NCBI GenBank assembly: GCA_049841155.1
Contig: JASGHI010000001.1
Coordinates: 1 to 64,000 of the forward strand
Source of the DNA: ZC4RG30 sp049841155
GTDB taxonomy: Bacteria; Pseudomonadota; Gammaproteobacteria; Steroidobacterales; Steroidobacteraceae
DNA: 64,000 nt
Reading direction: 5' to 3'
How positions within the stretch are numbered: position 1 is the first letter of the stretch; every line of letters begins with the position of its first letter. The notes beneath the pieces were generated by a model that saw only the letters and a list, made by a program, of their open reading frames with translations, was not told where the DNA came from and did not search any database. Position numbers and translations under genes: made by a program. Positions 30,780 to 41,430 of the stretch are shown here, piece after piece.

Positions 30780-31760
30780 ATGAAGTTCACTGCGTTGCGC
30801 GTCCATGCCGACCGCGCCGGACTGGAGGAGCTCACGCTCGATGCGCTGTCGCCGGGCGAGGTGGTCATCCGCGTGCACTGGTCCGGCATCAACTACAAGG
30901 ACGCGCTGGCCGTCACACGCGCGGCGCCCATCGTGCGCCGGCCGCCGCTGGTGGGGGGCGTGGATCTGGCGGGCATCGTCGAATCTTCCGCCGATCCGGC
31001 GGTGCGCGCAGGCGATGCCGTGCTGGTCACCGGCTGCGGCCTGTCGGAGACCCGCGACGGTGGCTACGCACAGTTCGCGCGCGTGCCCGCCGAAGCCGTG
31101 GTGTCGCTGCCCGCGGGGCTGGACCTGCGCCATGCCATGGCCATAGGCACGGCCGGTTTCGCGGCGGCGCTTGCCATCATGCAGATGCAGTGCATGGGCC
31201 TTGCGCTGGGCCAGGGGCCGGTGGCGGTGAGCGGCGCCACCGGCGGCGTCGGCGCCATCGCCATCGACATGCTGGCCGGCCTCGGCCACGAAGTGGTGGC
31301 GCTGACACGCAAGACCGATGCCGCGGATTTCCTGCGGGGCATGGGGGCGGGCAGCGTGCTGGCGCCGGATGATCTGCTCGTCGGCAGCCGCCCGCTGGAA
31401 CCCGAGCGCTGGGCCGGCGCGGTGGACAATGTGGGCGGTGCGCTGCTCTCCGGCCTGCTGCGCAGTACGCGCATGGGCGGCAGCGTCGCCGCCGTCGGCC
31501 TTGCCGGCGGCAACGAGCTGCAGGTGAGCCTGATGCCCTTCCTGCTGCGCGGCGTGAACCTGCTGGGCGTGAACTCTGCCGCCACGCCGCGGCCGCAGCG
31601 CCTCGCCGTATGGCAGCGCATCGCCACGGATCTGGCGCCCCGCCAGCTCGATGCGCTGGTCACGCGCACCGTGCCGCTGGCCGGATTGCCGCAGGCCTTC
31701 GACGGCTATCTACAGGGGCGGCACCGCGGCCGCACGCTGGTGCACATCCATGGCGACTGA
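30780..31760 (+). CDS. acuI: Zinc-free MDR oxidoreductase, AcuI/YhdH-type acryloyl-CoA reductase
   Basis: The ATG at 30780 gives 326 residues. The medium-chain dehydrogenase fold shows VHWSGINYKDALAVT, PLVGGVDLAGIVESS, TAGFAAALAIM, the NADPH motif VSGATGGVGAIAIDML, and GVNLLGVNS near the end. The GINYKDAL...GVDLAG pattern is typical of the YhdH/AcuI group, which reduces acryloyl-CoA with NADPH. Physiological substrate is inferred from family only. The last 11 bp overlap the next gene. Confidence 0.85.
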   Translation: MKFTALRVHADRAGLEELTLDALSPGEVVIRVHWSGINYKDALAVTRAAPIVRRPPLVGGVDLAGIVESSADPAVRAGDAVLVTGCGLSETRDGGYAQFARVPAEAVVSLPAGLDLRHAMAIGTAGFAAALAIMQMQCMGLALGQGPVAVSGATGGVGAIAIDMLAGLGHEVVALTRKTDAADFLRGMGAGSVLAPDDLLVGSRPLEPERWAGAVDNVGGALLSGLLRSTRMGGSVAAVGLAGGNELQVSLMPFLLRGVNLLGVNSAATPRPQRLAVWQRIATDLAPRQLDALVTRTVPLAGLPQAFDGYLQGRHRGRTLVHIHGD

Positions 31761-32277
31761 TGCGGCCACGGCGCGCGCCGTGCTGCTGCACACGGTATCG
31801 GCATTGCTGGAGGCCCTGCAGCGCGACGAGGCCGTGCGCGAGCTGCGGCAGCTCTCGCCGCGCGACATGCTGCCCGGGGGTGCGCGCGTGGTCGGCACTT
31901 CCTATGAACTGCCGGTGGCCGCGGCCGCACGGCTCATGACGGGCCTTGCGGGTCTGGTCGGTCCGGCGCCGCAGCCGCTGCTCGAAGCGCTGGCCGCCGG
32001 CGATGCCGAGGCGCGCCAGGCTGTGATCAAGGGAACGCCGCCGCCGCCGGTGGCTGCCCTCTATGCCCACTGCTCCGATGTGCCCATGCCGCCGCTGGCC
32101 GCCGACTTCGCCGGCGCGCTGCGCCGCCTCGCCGACGTGGTGGAGACCAGCTATCCGCCGGCCCGCATCCGCAAGCTGTTCGAGCTCATCGACGAGTGGT
32201 ACGGGCAGCCCGAAACGCTGGATGCCATGCCATTGCAGCGCTTCGTCGCGCAGTTCGTGCGCAACGCGCCGCCGTGA
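31750..32277 (+). CDS. Helical protein of unknown function between acuI and rsmG
   Basis: The ATG at 31750 lies inside the end of acuI, giving 175 residues (MATDAATARAVLLHTVSALLEALQRDEAVREL). It is mostly helical, Ala/Leu rich, with a Pro-rich middle (KGTPPPPVAALYAH) and a C-terminal segment ARIRKLFELIDEWYG. It has no signal peptide and no metal-binding pattern. Its stop overlaps the rsmG GTG start, so it is translated in one string with its neighbours. I do not recognise the family. Confidence 0.7.
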   Translation: MATDAATARAVLLHTVSALLEALQRDEAVRELRQLSPRDMLPGGARVVGTSYELPVAAAARLMTGLAGLVGPAPQPLLEALAAGDAEARQAVIKGTPPPPVAALYAHCSDVPMPPLAADFAGALRRLADVVETSYPPARIRKLFELIDEWYGQPETLDAMPLQRFVAQFVRNAPP

Positions 32278-32987
32278 GCGATGCCCGGCGCCCGGACGCG
32301 GCGCCTGCCGTCTCCGCAGTGATCGACGGCGCAGCTGCGCTGGGCGTGAGGCTCGAATCCGCGCAGGCGCAGCAACTGCTGCGCCTGGCGGCGGAACTGG
32401 CGCGCTGGAACAAGGCCTACAACCTCACGGCGATCACCGATCCGCGGCAGGTGCTCACACAGCACCTGCTCGATTCGCTTGCGGCGCAGGACGAACTGGC
32501 CGGTACGCGCATTGCCGACGTGGGCACGGGCGCGGGGTTTCCGGGACTGCCGCTGGCCATCGTGAATCCGCAGCGGCAGTTCCTGCTCATCGATGCAGTG
32601 GACAAGAAGCTGCGCTTCATCGACCACGTGGCGCGGGAGCTGGCGCTGCCCCATGTGCGCACGCTGCATGCGCGCGTCGAGCAGCTGGGGCCTGGGCACG
32701 CTGCCGATCCCGGGCCGCAGGATACCCTCCTCACGCGCGCCTTTGCGCCATTGCCGCGCCTGCTCGAACTGGTCGCGCCGCTGGCCGGTCCGCACACGCG
32801 CGTGGTGGCGATGAAGGGGCGCTGGCCGCCTGCGCCCGGCGCCGAGGACCATGGCGAGCTGCCTCCGGGCTGGCGTCTGGTGCAGGCGCGCCGCGTCGTG
32901 GTGCCGGGTCTGGCGGCCGAGCGCCACCTGCTGCGGCTGGAACGCCGCGGCGGCGCCAGCCATGACACCCGCGCCCCGGTTCCCTAG
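32274..32987 (+). CDS. rsmG: 16S rRNA (guanine-527-N7)-methyltransferase RsmG
   Basis: The GTG at 32274 overlaps the preceding stop (GTGA) and gives 237 residues. The RsmG signatures are LAELARWNKAYNLTAITDPRQVLTQHLLDSLA, the SAM motif IADVGTGAGFPGLPLAI, and LLTRAFAPLPRLLEL. It methylates G527 of 16S rRNA. As in many proteobacteria it precedes parA-parB and the atp operon; mnmG, often just upstream, is not here. Confidence 0.95.
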   Translation: MSDARRPDAAPAVSAVIDGAAALGVRLESAQAQQLLRLAAELARWNKAYNLTAITDPRQVLTQHLLDSLAAQDELAGTRIADVGTGAGFPGLPLAIVNPQRQFLLIDAVDKKLRFIDHVARELALPHVRTLHARVEQLGPGHAADPGPQDTLLTRAFAPLPRLLELVAPLAGPHTRVVAMKGRWPPAPGAEDHGELPPGWRLVQARRVVVPGLAAERHLLRLERRGGASHDTRAPVP

Positions 32988-32996
32988 ACTGGCGCC

Positions 32997-33857
32997 ATGA
33001 ATCGAGTGATAGCGATCGCGAACCAGAAGGGCGGTGTGGGCAAGACCACCACCGCCGTGAACCTCGCCGCTTCGCTGGCCGCGACGCAGCGCAAGGTGCT
33101 GCTCATCGACCTCGATCCCCAGGGCAATGCGACCATGGGTTGCGGCGTCGAGAAATCCGCCGTCGAGTACGGCAGCTGCGAGGTGCTGCTGGGCGAATGC
33201 ACCGCGCGCGATGCCATCGTGCCGGTCGAGGGCGCGCGCTTCTGGCTGCTGCCCACCAACCCCGATCTCACCTCGGCCGAAGTGCGGCTGCTGACCATGG
33301 TGGTGGGCCGCGAATCACGCCTGCGCGATGCGCTGGTGCCCGTACGCAGCGAATATGATCTCGTGATCATCGACTGCCCGCCGTCGCTGAACATGCTCAC
33401 GCTCAATGCGCTGGTCGCGGCCGACAGCGTGATCGTGCCCATGCAGTGCGAGTACTACGCGCTCGAAGGCCTGTCGGCGCTCAATTCCACCATCGAGCAG
33501 GTGCGCGACGCGGTGAACCCGAAGCTGCACATTGAAGGCATCCTGCGCACCATGTACGACCCGCGGAACAATCTTTCCACCGAGGTCAGCGGCCAGCTGC
33601 TCTCGTTCTTCGGCGACACGGTGTTCCGCACTGTGATTCCGCGCAATGTGCGGCTTGCCGAAGCGCCCTCCTTCGGCAAGCCCGCGCTGCTGCACGACAA
33701 GGATTCGCGCGGTGCGCTGGCCTACCTTGCGCTTGCCGGCGAGATGATCCGCCGCGAGGAAGAGGCTACGGCGCCGGCGTCCGACGTTGCCGCGGATGAA
33801 TCCGCGCCGCCGGCAGAGTCCGCGCCGGTTGAACCCTCATCAGGAGAGACGCCATGA
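32997..33857 (+). CDS. parA: Chromosome-partitioning ATPase ParA
   Basis: The 286-residue protein starts RVIAIANQKGGVGKTTTAVNLAASLA with the deviant Walker A at 11-18. It continues with LLIDLDPQGNATMG and YDLVIIDCPPSLNMLTLNALVAAD. The C-terminal 30 residues are an Ala/Pro/Glu tail. ParA forms dynamic nucleoid-bound patterns that move ParB-parS complexes. It overlaps parB by 4 nt. No parS site was found by eye in the window. Confidence 0.95.
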   Translation: MNRVIAIANQKGGVGKTTTAVNLAASLAATQRKVLLIDLDPQGNATMGCGVEKSAVEYGSCEVLLGECTARDAIVPVEGARFWLLPTNPDLTSAEVRLLTMVVGRESRLRDALVPVRSEYDLVIIDCPPSLNMLTLNALVAADSVIVPMQCEYYALEGLSALNSTIEQVRDAVNPKLHIEGILRTMYDPRNNLSTEVSGQLLSFFGDTVFRTVIPRNVRLAEAPSFGKPALLHDKDSRGALAYLALAGEMIRREEEATAPASDVAADESAPPAESAPVEPSSGETP

Positions 33858-34825
33858 GCGAGAAGCGACCGGCCATGGGGCGCGGCCTTGCCGATCTGCT
33901 CGGCAAATCCGCCGCGCGCGCCGCTGCCGGTCCGCCCGCGGCCGTGCCGGTGACGCCGGTGCCGGCCGCCGGCAACGCCGCGCCAGACAGCGCGCCGGCT
34001 GCTGCCGCATCGGTGCCCCGCCACGACGAGCTTGCGCACCTGCCTCTGGACCTGCTCGAGCGCGGCAAGTACCAGCCGCGCGTGGACATGCGCCAGGAGG
34101 CGCTCGAAGAGCTGGCCATCTCCATCCGCAACCAGGGCGTGATCCAGCCCATCGTGGTGCGCGCGCTCGCCGCGCCGCCGCCGGGGCAGCCGCAGCGCTA
34201 CGAGATCATCGCCGGCGAGCGTCGCTGGCGCGCGGCGCAGATAGCCGGCCTCGCGACCATTCCCGCCGTCGTGCGCCGCGTGCCCGACGAGGCCGCCATC
34301 GCGATGGCGCTGATCGAGAACATCCAGCGCGAGAACCTCAATCCGCTGGAAGAGGCGCGCGCGCTGGAGCGCCTCATCGCCGAGTTCGGCGTCACGCATC
34401 AGCAGGCCGCCGATGCCGTGGGCCGCTCGCGCGCCGCGGTGAGCAATCTGCTGCGCCTGCTGGAACTGGCGCCTGAAGTGGCCGACCTGGTCGAGAAGCG
34501 CATGCTCGAGATGGGTCATGCGCGCGCGCTGCTGCCGCTGACCAACCGCCGCCAGCAGACCGAGGTGGGCAATCTGGTGGCGCGCAACGGCCTGTCGGTG
34601 CGCGAAACCGAGGCGCTGGTGCGGCGGATGCTGACGCCAGGGGGCGAGAAACCGGCTGCTGCATCGCAGCAAACGGACCCCAACATCACCCGCCTGCAGA
34701 CCGATATCGCGGAGCGTCTCGGCGCCAAGGTCTTGATCCAGCACGGTTCCGGGGGCAAGGGGAAGCTGGTGGTGAGCTACAACAGCCTCGATGAGCTCGA
34801 CGGCATTCTGGCCCATATCAATTAG
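33854..34825 (+). CDS. parB: Chromosome-partitioning CTPase/DNA-binding protein ParB
   Basis: The 323-residue protein has the N-terminal MGRGLADLLGK ParA-stimulating stretch and an Ala/Pro linker. The ParB CTPase core follows (LPLDLLERGKYQPR, QGVIQPIVVR, GERRWRAAQ, ALIENIQRENLNPLEEA). Then come the helix-turn-helix (THQQAADAVGRSRAAVSNLLRLL) and a C-terminal dimerisation domain. It spreads from parS and loads condensin. The atp promoter lies 26 bp downstream of its stop. Confidence 0.95.
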   Translation: MSEKRPAMGRGLADLLGKSAARAAAGPPAAVPVTPVPAAGNAAPDSAPAAAASVPRHDELAHLPLDLLERGKYQPRVDMRQEALEELAISIRNQGVIQPIVVRALAAPPPGQPQRYEIIAGERRWRAAQIAGLATIPAVVRRVPDEAAIAMALIENIQRENLNPLEEARALERLIAEFGVTHQQAADAVGRSRAAVSNLLRLLELAPEVADLVEKRMLEMGHARALLPLTNRRQQTEVGNLVARNGLSVRETEALVRRMLTPGGEKPAAASQQTDPNITRLQTDIAERLGAKVLIQHGSGGKGKLVVSYNSLDELDGILAHIN

Positions 34826-34850
34826 AGGTGAAAATACTGCCTCGGCAGCC

Positions 34851-34879
34851 TTGATGAGGTCAGTAATCGTCCGTATACT
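34851..34879 (+). promoter_or_regulatory. Sigma-70 promoter of the atp operon
   Basis: TTGATG (34851-34856) and TATACT (34874-34879) are separated by exactly 17 bp. The atpI GTG follows at 34913. It is the only strong promoter-like match between parB and atpI and would drive all nine atp genes. Confidence 0.75.
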
Positions 34880-34912
34880 GCGCGCGCTTTTTGGCCACGG
34901 GGCAGATTTCAA

Positions 34913-35305
34913 GTGACCCAGCCGCGCGATCCGGCTCTCCGGCGACTCGCCGTACGGATCCTGCTCGCGCAGGCCGCGGTGACCATCGCCATCGCCGCCA
35001 TCAGCTTTTTCGGCTGGGGGGCAAGGTCGGGCGTCTCGGCGCTGGCCGGCGGGGTTACCGGGTTGCTGGCCAACGTATTCATGACTCTTTCGGCGTTGCG
35101 CCCCACGGCGAGCGCCGGAGGTGCGCTCGGCAGGTTGCTGCTGGGCCAGATCATGAAGGTGGCGGTCACGGTGGTGCTGTTCGTGGTCGCGGCCCGGACA
35201 GGCAAGGTGCACTGGCCCGCGATGCTCGTGGCGTACGCCGCGACACTGGTAGTGTTCTGGTTCGTGCCCGTGCTCGACACGCGCGCGCGCCGGGTGAAGA
35301 GTTGA
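34913..35305 (+). CDS. atpI: ATP synthase subunit I
   Basis: The GTG start gives 130 residues with four membrane helices: ILLAQAAVTIAIAAISFFGW; SALAGGVTGLLANVFMT; LLLGQIMKVAVTVVLFVVA; MLVAYAATLVVFWF. The LL(A/L)GQIMKVAVTVVLF helix is characteristic of AtpI, an accessory protein that helps assemble the c-ring. It is the first gene of the operon, 27 bp before atpB. Confidence 0.85.
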   Translation: MTQPRDPALRRLAVRILLAQAAVTIAIAAISFFGWGARSGVSALAGGVTGLLANVFMTLSALRPTASAGGALGRLLLGQIMKVAVTVVLFVVAARTGKVHWPAMLVAYAATLVVFWFVPVLDTRARRVKS

Positions 35306-35331
35306 ACGCACGTTAGGGATACACGAAGAAA

Positions 35332-36159
35332 ATGGCTGCCGAACACGCTGCCCCATCCGCAACGGACTACATCTCGCACCACATGACGCACTGGAAGGTG
35401 GGCGAGGGTCTCGCTGCCGTCCATGTGGATACGCTGATCATGTCGTTCGCGCTGGCCGCCGTGGTCGGCTTCGTGTTCTGGCGCGCCGCGCGCCAGGCCA
35501 CCGCCGGCGTGCCCAGCCGCTTCCTCGCCTTCATCGAAATCGTCTACGAATTCATCGCCGGCCTGGTCGGCGAGCTGTACCACGGCGACAAGCGCTTCAT
35601 CGTCGCGCTGTCGCTGACGCTGTTCACGTGGATCATCGCGATGAACTGCATGGACTTCCTGCCGGTGGACCTGCCGTCGAACGTCGCCGGCCTGCTGGGC
35701 AACGAGCATGCATTCTGGCGCATCCTGCCCACGGCCGACCTCAACGGCACCTTCGCGCTGGCCTTCGTGGTGCTGGTGCTGATCGTGGTGTTCGCCATCC
35801 GCGCCAAGGGCGTGGGCGGCTACGTGCATGAGTGGTTCACCGCGCCGTTCGGCAAGAACCCGCTGATGTGGATCCCCAACTTCGTGCTGAACCTGGTGGA
35901 GCTGCTGGCCAAGCCCGTGTCGCTGGCCATGCGACTGTTCGGCAACATGTTCGCCGGCGAGCTGCTGTTCATGCTGATCGCGCTGCTGGGTGTCGCGGCG
36001 GCCGAGGCCAGCGGCATCGCCTTCGGCGGCTTCTTCATCGGCCAGGTGGTGCTGGCGGCCGCGTGGGCGATCTTCCACATCCTCATCGTGGGCCTGCAGG
36101 CCTACATTTTCACGGTGCTGCCCATCGTCTACATCGCGATGGCCGAGGAGCATCACTGA
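35332..36159 (+). CDS. atpB: ATP synthase F0 subunit a
   Basis: The 275-residue membrane protein contains the proton half-channel helix with the essential arginine in SLAMRLFGNMFAGELL. NCMDFLPVD and the C-terminal LIVGLQAYIFTVLPIVYI helix are also present. Length and order match proteobacterial AtpB. It forms the proton path against the c-ring. Confidence 0.97.
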   Translation: MAAEHAAPSATDYISHHMTHWKVGEGLAAVHVDTLIMSFALAAVVGFVFWRAARQATAGVPSRFLAFIEIVYEFIAGLVGELYHGDKRFIVALSLTLFTWIIAMNCMDFLPVDLPSNVAGLLGNEHAFWRILPTADLNGTFALAFVVLVLIVVFAIRAKGVGGYVHEWFTAPFGKNPLMWIPNFVLNLVELLAKPVSLAMRLFGNMFAGELLFMLIALLGVAAAEASGIAFGGFFIGQVVLAAAWAIFHILIVGLQAYIFTVLPIVYIAMAEEHH

Positions 36160-36202
36160 GTTTCGCGTTTGTCCCGATTGATTTCTGACCAGGAGAGTTG
36201 AA

Positions 36203-36469
36203 ATGGATGCGATTGCAGTTGTTCAGGGTTACATGGCCATCGGCCTTGGCCTCATCATCGGTCTGGGCGCCATGGGTGCCTGTATCGGCATCGGCGTGAT
36301 GGGCTCGAAGTTCCTCGAGTCGGCCGCCCGCCAGCCCGAACTCACCCCGATGCTCACCGGCCGCATGCTGCTGCTGGCTGGCCTCATCGACGCCGCGTTC
36401 ATCATCGGCGTGGGTCTGGCGATGTACTTCGCCACCGGCAACCCGCTGCTGACCAAGCTCGCCGGCTGA
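36203..36469 (+). CDS. atpE: ATP synthase F0 subunit c
   Basis: This 88-residue helical hairpin has GLGAMGACIGIGVMGSKFLE in the first helix, the polar loop ARQPEL, and the proton-carrying Asp63 in AGLIDAAFIIGVG. The absence of the sodium-ligand set (Gln/Glu/Ser-Thr) marks a proton-type ring. An AGGAGA ribosome site precedes the ATG. Confidence 0.97.
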   Translation: MDAIAVVQGYMAIGLGLIIGLGAMGACIGIGVMGSKFLESAARQPELTPMLTGRMLLLAGLIDAAFIIGVGLAMYFATGNPLLTKLAG

Positions 36470-36506
36470 TCCACCCCAAGACTGACGCGCCGTCCGCGGA
36501 GCCGCC

Positions 36507-36977
36507 ATGGAACTCAACGCCACATTCATCGGGCAGATCATCGCGTTCCTGATCCTGCTCTGGTTCTTCCGGAAGTTCATCACGCCGGTCATCTCGGCTG
36601 CGATCGACGAGCGCCAGAAGAAGATCGCCGAGGGTCTGGCGGCTGCCGAGCGCGGCCAGAAGGATCTGGACGAAGCCAAGGCCCGCGCCGACGGCGTGGT
36701 GCGCGAGGCGCGCGACCGTGCGAACCAGATCATCGATCAGGCTTCGCGCCGGTCCAACGAGATCATCGAGCAGGCCAAGCAGTCTGCGCTGCAGGAGGGC
36801 GACCGTCTGATCGCCAGCGCCAAGCAGCAGATCGAGCTCGAAGCCACGCGGGCACGCGAGGATCTGCGCCGGCAGGTGGCGACCCTGAGCGTGCGCACGG
36901 CCTCGAAGCTGCTGGGCCGCGAGATCGACGCCGGCAAGCACGCCGACATCCTCGGCCAGCTCGCCAGCGAGATCTAG
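36507..36977 (+). CDS. atpF: ATP synthase F0 subunit b
   Basis: The 156-residue protein has one N-terminal membrane helix (MELNATFIGQIIAFLILLWFF) and a long charged coiled coil (residues about 35-140) typical of the peripheral stalk. The final segment KLLGREIDAGKHADILGQLA contacts subunit delta. It lies between atpE and atpH. Confidence 0.96.
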   Translation: MELNATFIGQIIAFLILLWFFRKFITPVISAAIDERQKKIAEGLAAAERGQKDLDEAKARADGVVREARDRANQIIDQASRRSNEIIEQAKQSALQEGDRLIASAKQQIELEATRAREDLRRQVATLSVRTASKLLGREIDAGKHADILGQLASEI

Positions 36978-36988
36978 GAAGCGCACGC

Positions 36989-37525
36989 ATGGCAGACCGT
37001 CTCACCGTCGCACGTCCGTATGCGCGAGCCGCCTTCGAGCGGGCCCGTGCAGATGGCGCCTTGAGTTCCTGGTCCGGGGCGCTGGAGCGCGCCGCGCAGG
37101 CGGTCACAGACGAGCGCGTGCGCAGCCTCTTCGGCAGCCCGAAGGTGACCAGCGCGCAGCTGGCTGCGCTGGTCGCCGACGTGGCCGGCAGCGGTGCGGA
37201 TGCGCCGGTGCGCAACTTCATCGCGCTGCTCGCGGAAAACAAGCGCCTGCCCTTCCTGCCGGAGATCGTGCAGATCTTCGCGCAGCTTAAGGCCGATGCG
37301 GAACGCATCGTCGAAGTGACCATCACCTCCGCCGCACCCATGGGCGATGCCGAGCAGGCGAAGCTGGTGGGCGCGCTGGAAAAGCGCTTCGACCGCAAGG
37401 TGCAGCTGACCACGGCCGTGGATCCGGAGCTCATCGGCGGCGCCGTGGTGCGCGCCGGGGATCTGACCATCGACGGTTCACTCAAATCGCGACTCGGGCG
37501 CCTGGCGCTCGAACTGTCCGCCTGA
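36989..37525 (+). CDS. atpH: ATP synthase F1 subunit delta
   Basis: The 178-residue protein has the conserved TVARPYARAAFERA opening and the C-terminal VDPELIGGAVVRAGDLTIDGSLKSRLGRL block of OSCP/delta proteins. It connects the peripheral stalk to the alpha3beta3 head. It starts 11 bp after atpF. Confidence 0.96.
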   Translation: MADRLTVARPYARAAFERARADGALSSWSGALERAAQAVTDERVRSLFGSPKVTSAQLAALVADVAGSGADAPVRNFIALLAENKRLPFLPEIVQIFAQLKADAERIVEVTITSAAPMGDAEQAKLVGALEKRFDRKVQLTTAVDPELIGGAVVRAGDLTIDGSLKSRLGRLALELSA

Positions 37526-37548
37526 AGTTTCATTAAAGGATAGAAGTC

Positions 37549-39087
<1,539 letters not shown>

Positions 39088-39097
39088 AGCTAGGGCG

Positions 39098-39958
39098 ATG
39101 GCCGGCACCAAGGAAATCCGCAACCAGATCGCGAGTGTCAAAAGCACTCAGAAGATCACCAAGGCCATGCAGATGGTCGCGACCAGCAAGATGCGTCGCG
39201 CCCAGGACCGCATGCGGCTGGCGCGTCCCTATGCGGAGAAGATCCGCAATGTGATCGGCAACCTGCATCACGCCAACCCGGACTACCGGCATCCCTTCAT
39301 GCAGACGCGTGAGGCAAAGAATGTCGGCATCATCGTCATCAGCACCGATCGCGGGCTTGCCGGCGGCCTCAACGCCAACGTGTTCAAGCAGGCCCTCGGC
39401 CTGGTGAAGGAATGGCAGGACAAGGCCGCGGGCGTGAACCTCACCGTGATGGGCGCCAAGGGTATTGCCTTCTTCCGCCGCCTCAACCTGCCCATGCTCG
39501 CCAGCGTCTCGGGCCTGGGTGACAAGCCGCATGTCAACGACCTGATCGGCACCGTGAAGGTCATGCTCGACGCCTACCGCGAAGGCAGGATCGACCGGCT
39601 GTTCCTGGTGCATGCCGAGTTCGTCAACACCATGACGCAGAAGCCGCGCGTGGAACAGCTGCTGCCGGTCGCGCCTTCCGACAAGGCTGGCCTGCAGGCG
39701 CACTGGGACTACATCTACGAGCCTTCGGCCAGCGAGATCCTCGAGGGCCTCCTGATGCGCTACGTGGAATCGCAGGTGTATCGCGGCGCCGTGGAAAGCG
39801 TGGCGTCGGAAATGGCCGCGCGGATGGTCGCCATGAAGGCGGCCACCGACAACGCCGGCAAGCTCATCCACGAACTGCAGCTCGTCTACAACAAGGCCCG
39901 CCAGGCGGCGATCACCACCGAGCTCGCGGAAATCGTGGGCGGCGCGGCAGCGGTGTAG
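39098..39958 (+). CDS. atpG: ATP synthase F1 subunit gamma
   Basis: The 286-residue protein has the N-terminal helix signature TKEIRNQIASVKSTQKITKAMQMVATSKMRRAQ. The C-terminal helix ends in ATDNAGKLIHELQLVYNKARQAAITTEL. The two helices form the rotating coiled coil inside the head. It lies between atpA and atpD. Confidence 0.97.
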   Translation: MAGTKEIRNQIASVKSTQKITKAMQMVATSKMRRAQDRMRLARPYAEKIRNVIGNLHHANPDYRHPFMQTREAKNVGIIVISTDRGLAGGLNANVFKQALGLVKEWQDKAAGVNLTVMGAKGIAFFRRLNLPMLASVSGLGDKPHVNDLIGTVKVMLDAYREGRIDRLFLVHAEFVNTMTQKPRVEQLLPVAPSDKAGLQAHWDYIYEPSASEILEGLLMRYVESQVYRGAVESVASEMAARMVAMKAATDNAGKLIHELQLVYNKARQAAITTELAEIVGGAAAV

Positions 39959-39990
39959 GGCCGCAAAGAATTCCAGAGGAAGATCACATC

Positions 39991-41409
39991 ATGGCCACCG
40001 GCAAAATCATCCAGATCATCGGACCCGTCATCGACGTCGAGTTCCCGCGCGAGTCGATCCCGCAGGTGTACGAGGCGCTCAAGCTCGTCGACGTGGACCT
40101 CACGCTCGAAGTGCAGCAGCAGCTCGGCGACGGCGTGGTGCGCTCGATCGCGATGGGCGCCTCCGAAGGCCTCAAGCGCGGCCTAGCGGTGAACGCCACC
40201 GGCAAGCCCATCAACGTCCCCGTGGGCAAGGCCACGCTGGGCCGCATCATGGACGTGCTCGGCACCCCGCAGGACAACCGCGGCCCGGTTGCGGCCGAGT
40301 CCACCCTGCCCATCCACCGTCCGGCGCCGAACTTCGACGAGCAGGCGGGCGGCCAGGATCTGCTGGTCACCGGCATCAAGGTCATCGACCTGCTGGTGCC
40401 TTTCGCCAAGGGCGGCAAGGTGGGTCTCTTCGGCGGCGCCGGCGTAGGCAAGACCGTGAACATGCTCGAGCTGATCAACAACATCGCCAAGCAGTACTCG
40501 GGTCTTTCGGTGTTCGCCGGCGTGGGCGAACGCACCCGCGAGGGCAACGACTTCTACCACGAGATGATCGAGTCGGGCGTCATCGACGCCGAGAACCTCG
40601 ACAACTCCAAGGTGGCGATGGTGTATGGCCAGATGAACGAGCCGCCGGGCAACCGCCTGCGCGTGGCGCTCACGGGCCTCACCATGGCCGAATATTTCCG
40701 CGACGAGAAACAGGCCAACGGCCGCGGCCGCGACGTGCTGTTCTTCGTCGACAACATCTACCGCTACACGCTGGCCGGCACCGAGGTTTCGGCGCTGCTG
40801 GGCCGCATGCCCTCCGCCGTGGGTTACCAGCCGACGCTGGCCGAGGAAATGGGCGTGCTGCAGGAGCGCATCACTTCCACCAAGACTGGTTCGATCACGT
40901 CGATCCAGGCCGTGTACGTGCCCGCGGACGACCTCACCGATCCGTCGCCCGCCACGACGTTCGCGCACCTCGATGCCACCGTCGTGCTCTCGCGCAACAT
41001 CGCCGCGCTCGGCATTTATCCTGCCGTGGATCCGCTGGATTCCACCAGCCGCCAGCTCGATCCGCTGGTCATCGGCGAAGAGCACTACAACGTCGCGCGC
41101 GGCGTGCAGGGCGTGCTGCAGAAGTACAAGGAACTGCAGGACATCATCGCCATCCTGGGCATGGACGAGCTGTCGCAGGAAGACAAGCAGACCGTGTTCC
41201 GCGCGCGCAAGATCCAGCGCTTCCTGTCGCAGCCCTTCAACGTTGCCAAGGTGTTCACCGGCCAGGACGGCAAGATCGTCCCGCTGGCCGAGACCATCCG
41301 CGGCTTCAAGGGCATCCTCAACGGCGACTACGACCATCTGCCCGAGCAGGCCTTCTACATGGTCGGCTCCATCGATGAGGCCGTAGAGAAGGCCAAGACG
41401 CTGAACTAA
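39991..41409 (+). CDS. atpD: ATP synthase F1 subunit beta
   Basis: The 472-residue catalytic subunit has the P-loop GGAGVGKT at 148-155, GERTREGNDFYHEM with the catalytic Glu, the DNIYRYTLAGTEVSALLGRMPSAVGYQPTLAEEMG block and the SKKGSIT-like TKTGSITSIQAVYVPADDLTDP segment. It makes ATP from ADP and phosphate at the alpha-beta interface. Confidence 0.98.
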   Translation: MATGKIIQIIGPVIDVEFPRESIPQVYEALKLVDVDLTLEVQQQLGDGVVRSIAMGASEGLKRGLAVNATGKPINVPVGKATLGRIMDVLGTPQDNRGPVAAESTLPIHRPAPNFDEQAGGQDLLVTGIKVIDLLVPFAKGGKVGLFGGAGVGKTVNMLELINNIAKQYSGLSVFAGVGERTREGNDFYHEMIESGVIDAENLDNSKVAMVYGQMNEPPGNRLRVALTGLTMAEYFRDEKQANGRGRDVLFFVDNIYRYTLAGTEVSALLGRMPSAVGYQPTLAEEMGVLQERITSTKTGSITSIQAVYVPADDLTDPSPATTFAHLDATVVLSRNIAALGIYPAVDPLDSTSRQLDPLVIGEEHYNVARGVQGVLQKYKELQDIIAILGMDELSQEDKQTVFRARKIQRFLSQPFNVAKVFTGQDGKIVPLAETIRGFKGILNGDYDHLPEQAFYMVGSIDEAVEKAKTLN

Positions 41410-41430
41410 GAGCGCCGAAAGGAAACGCAC

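Noticed and set aside
32997..34825. parS site near parAB
   Set aside because: No match close to TGTTTCACGTGAAACA was found by eye in the window.
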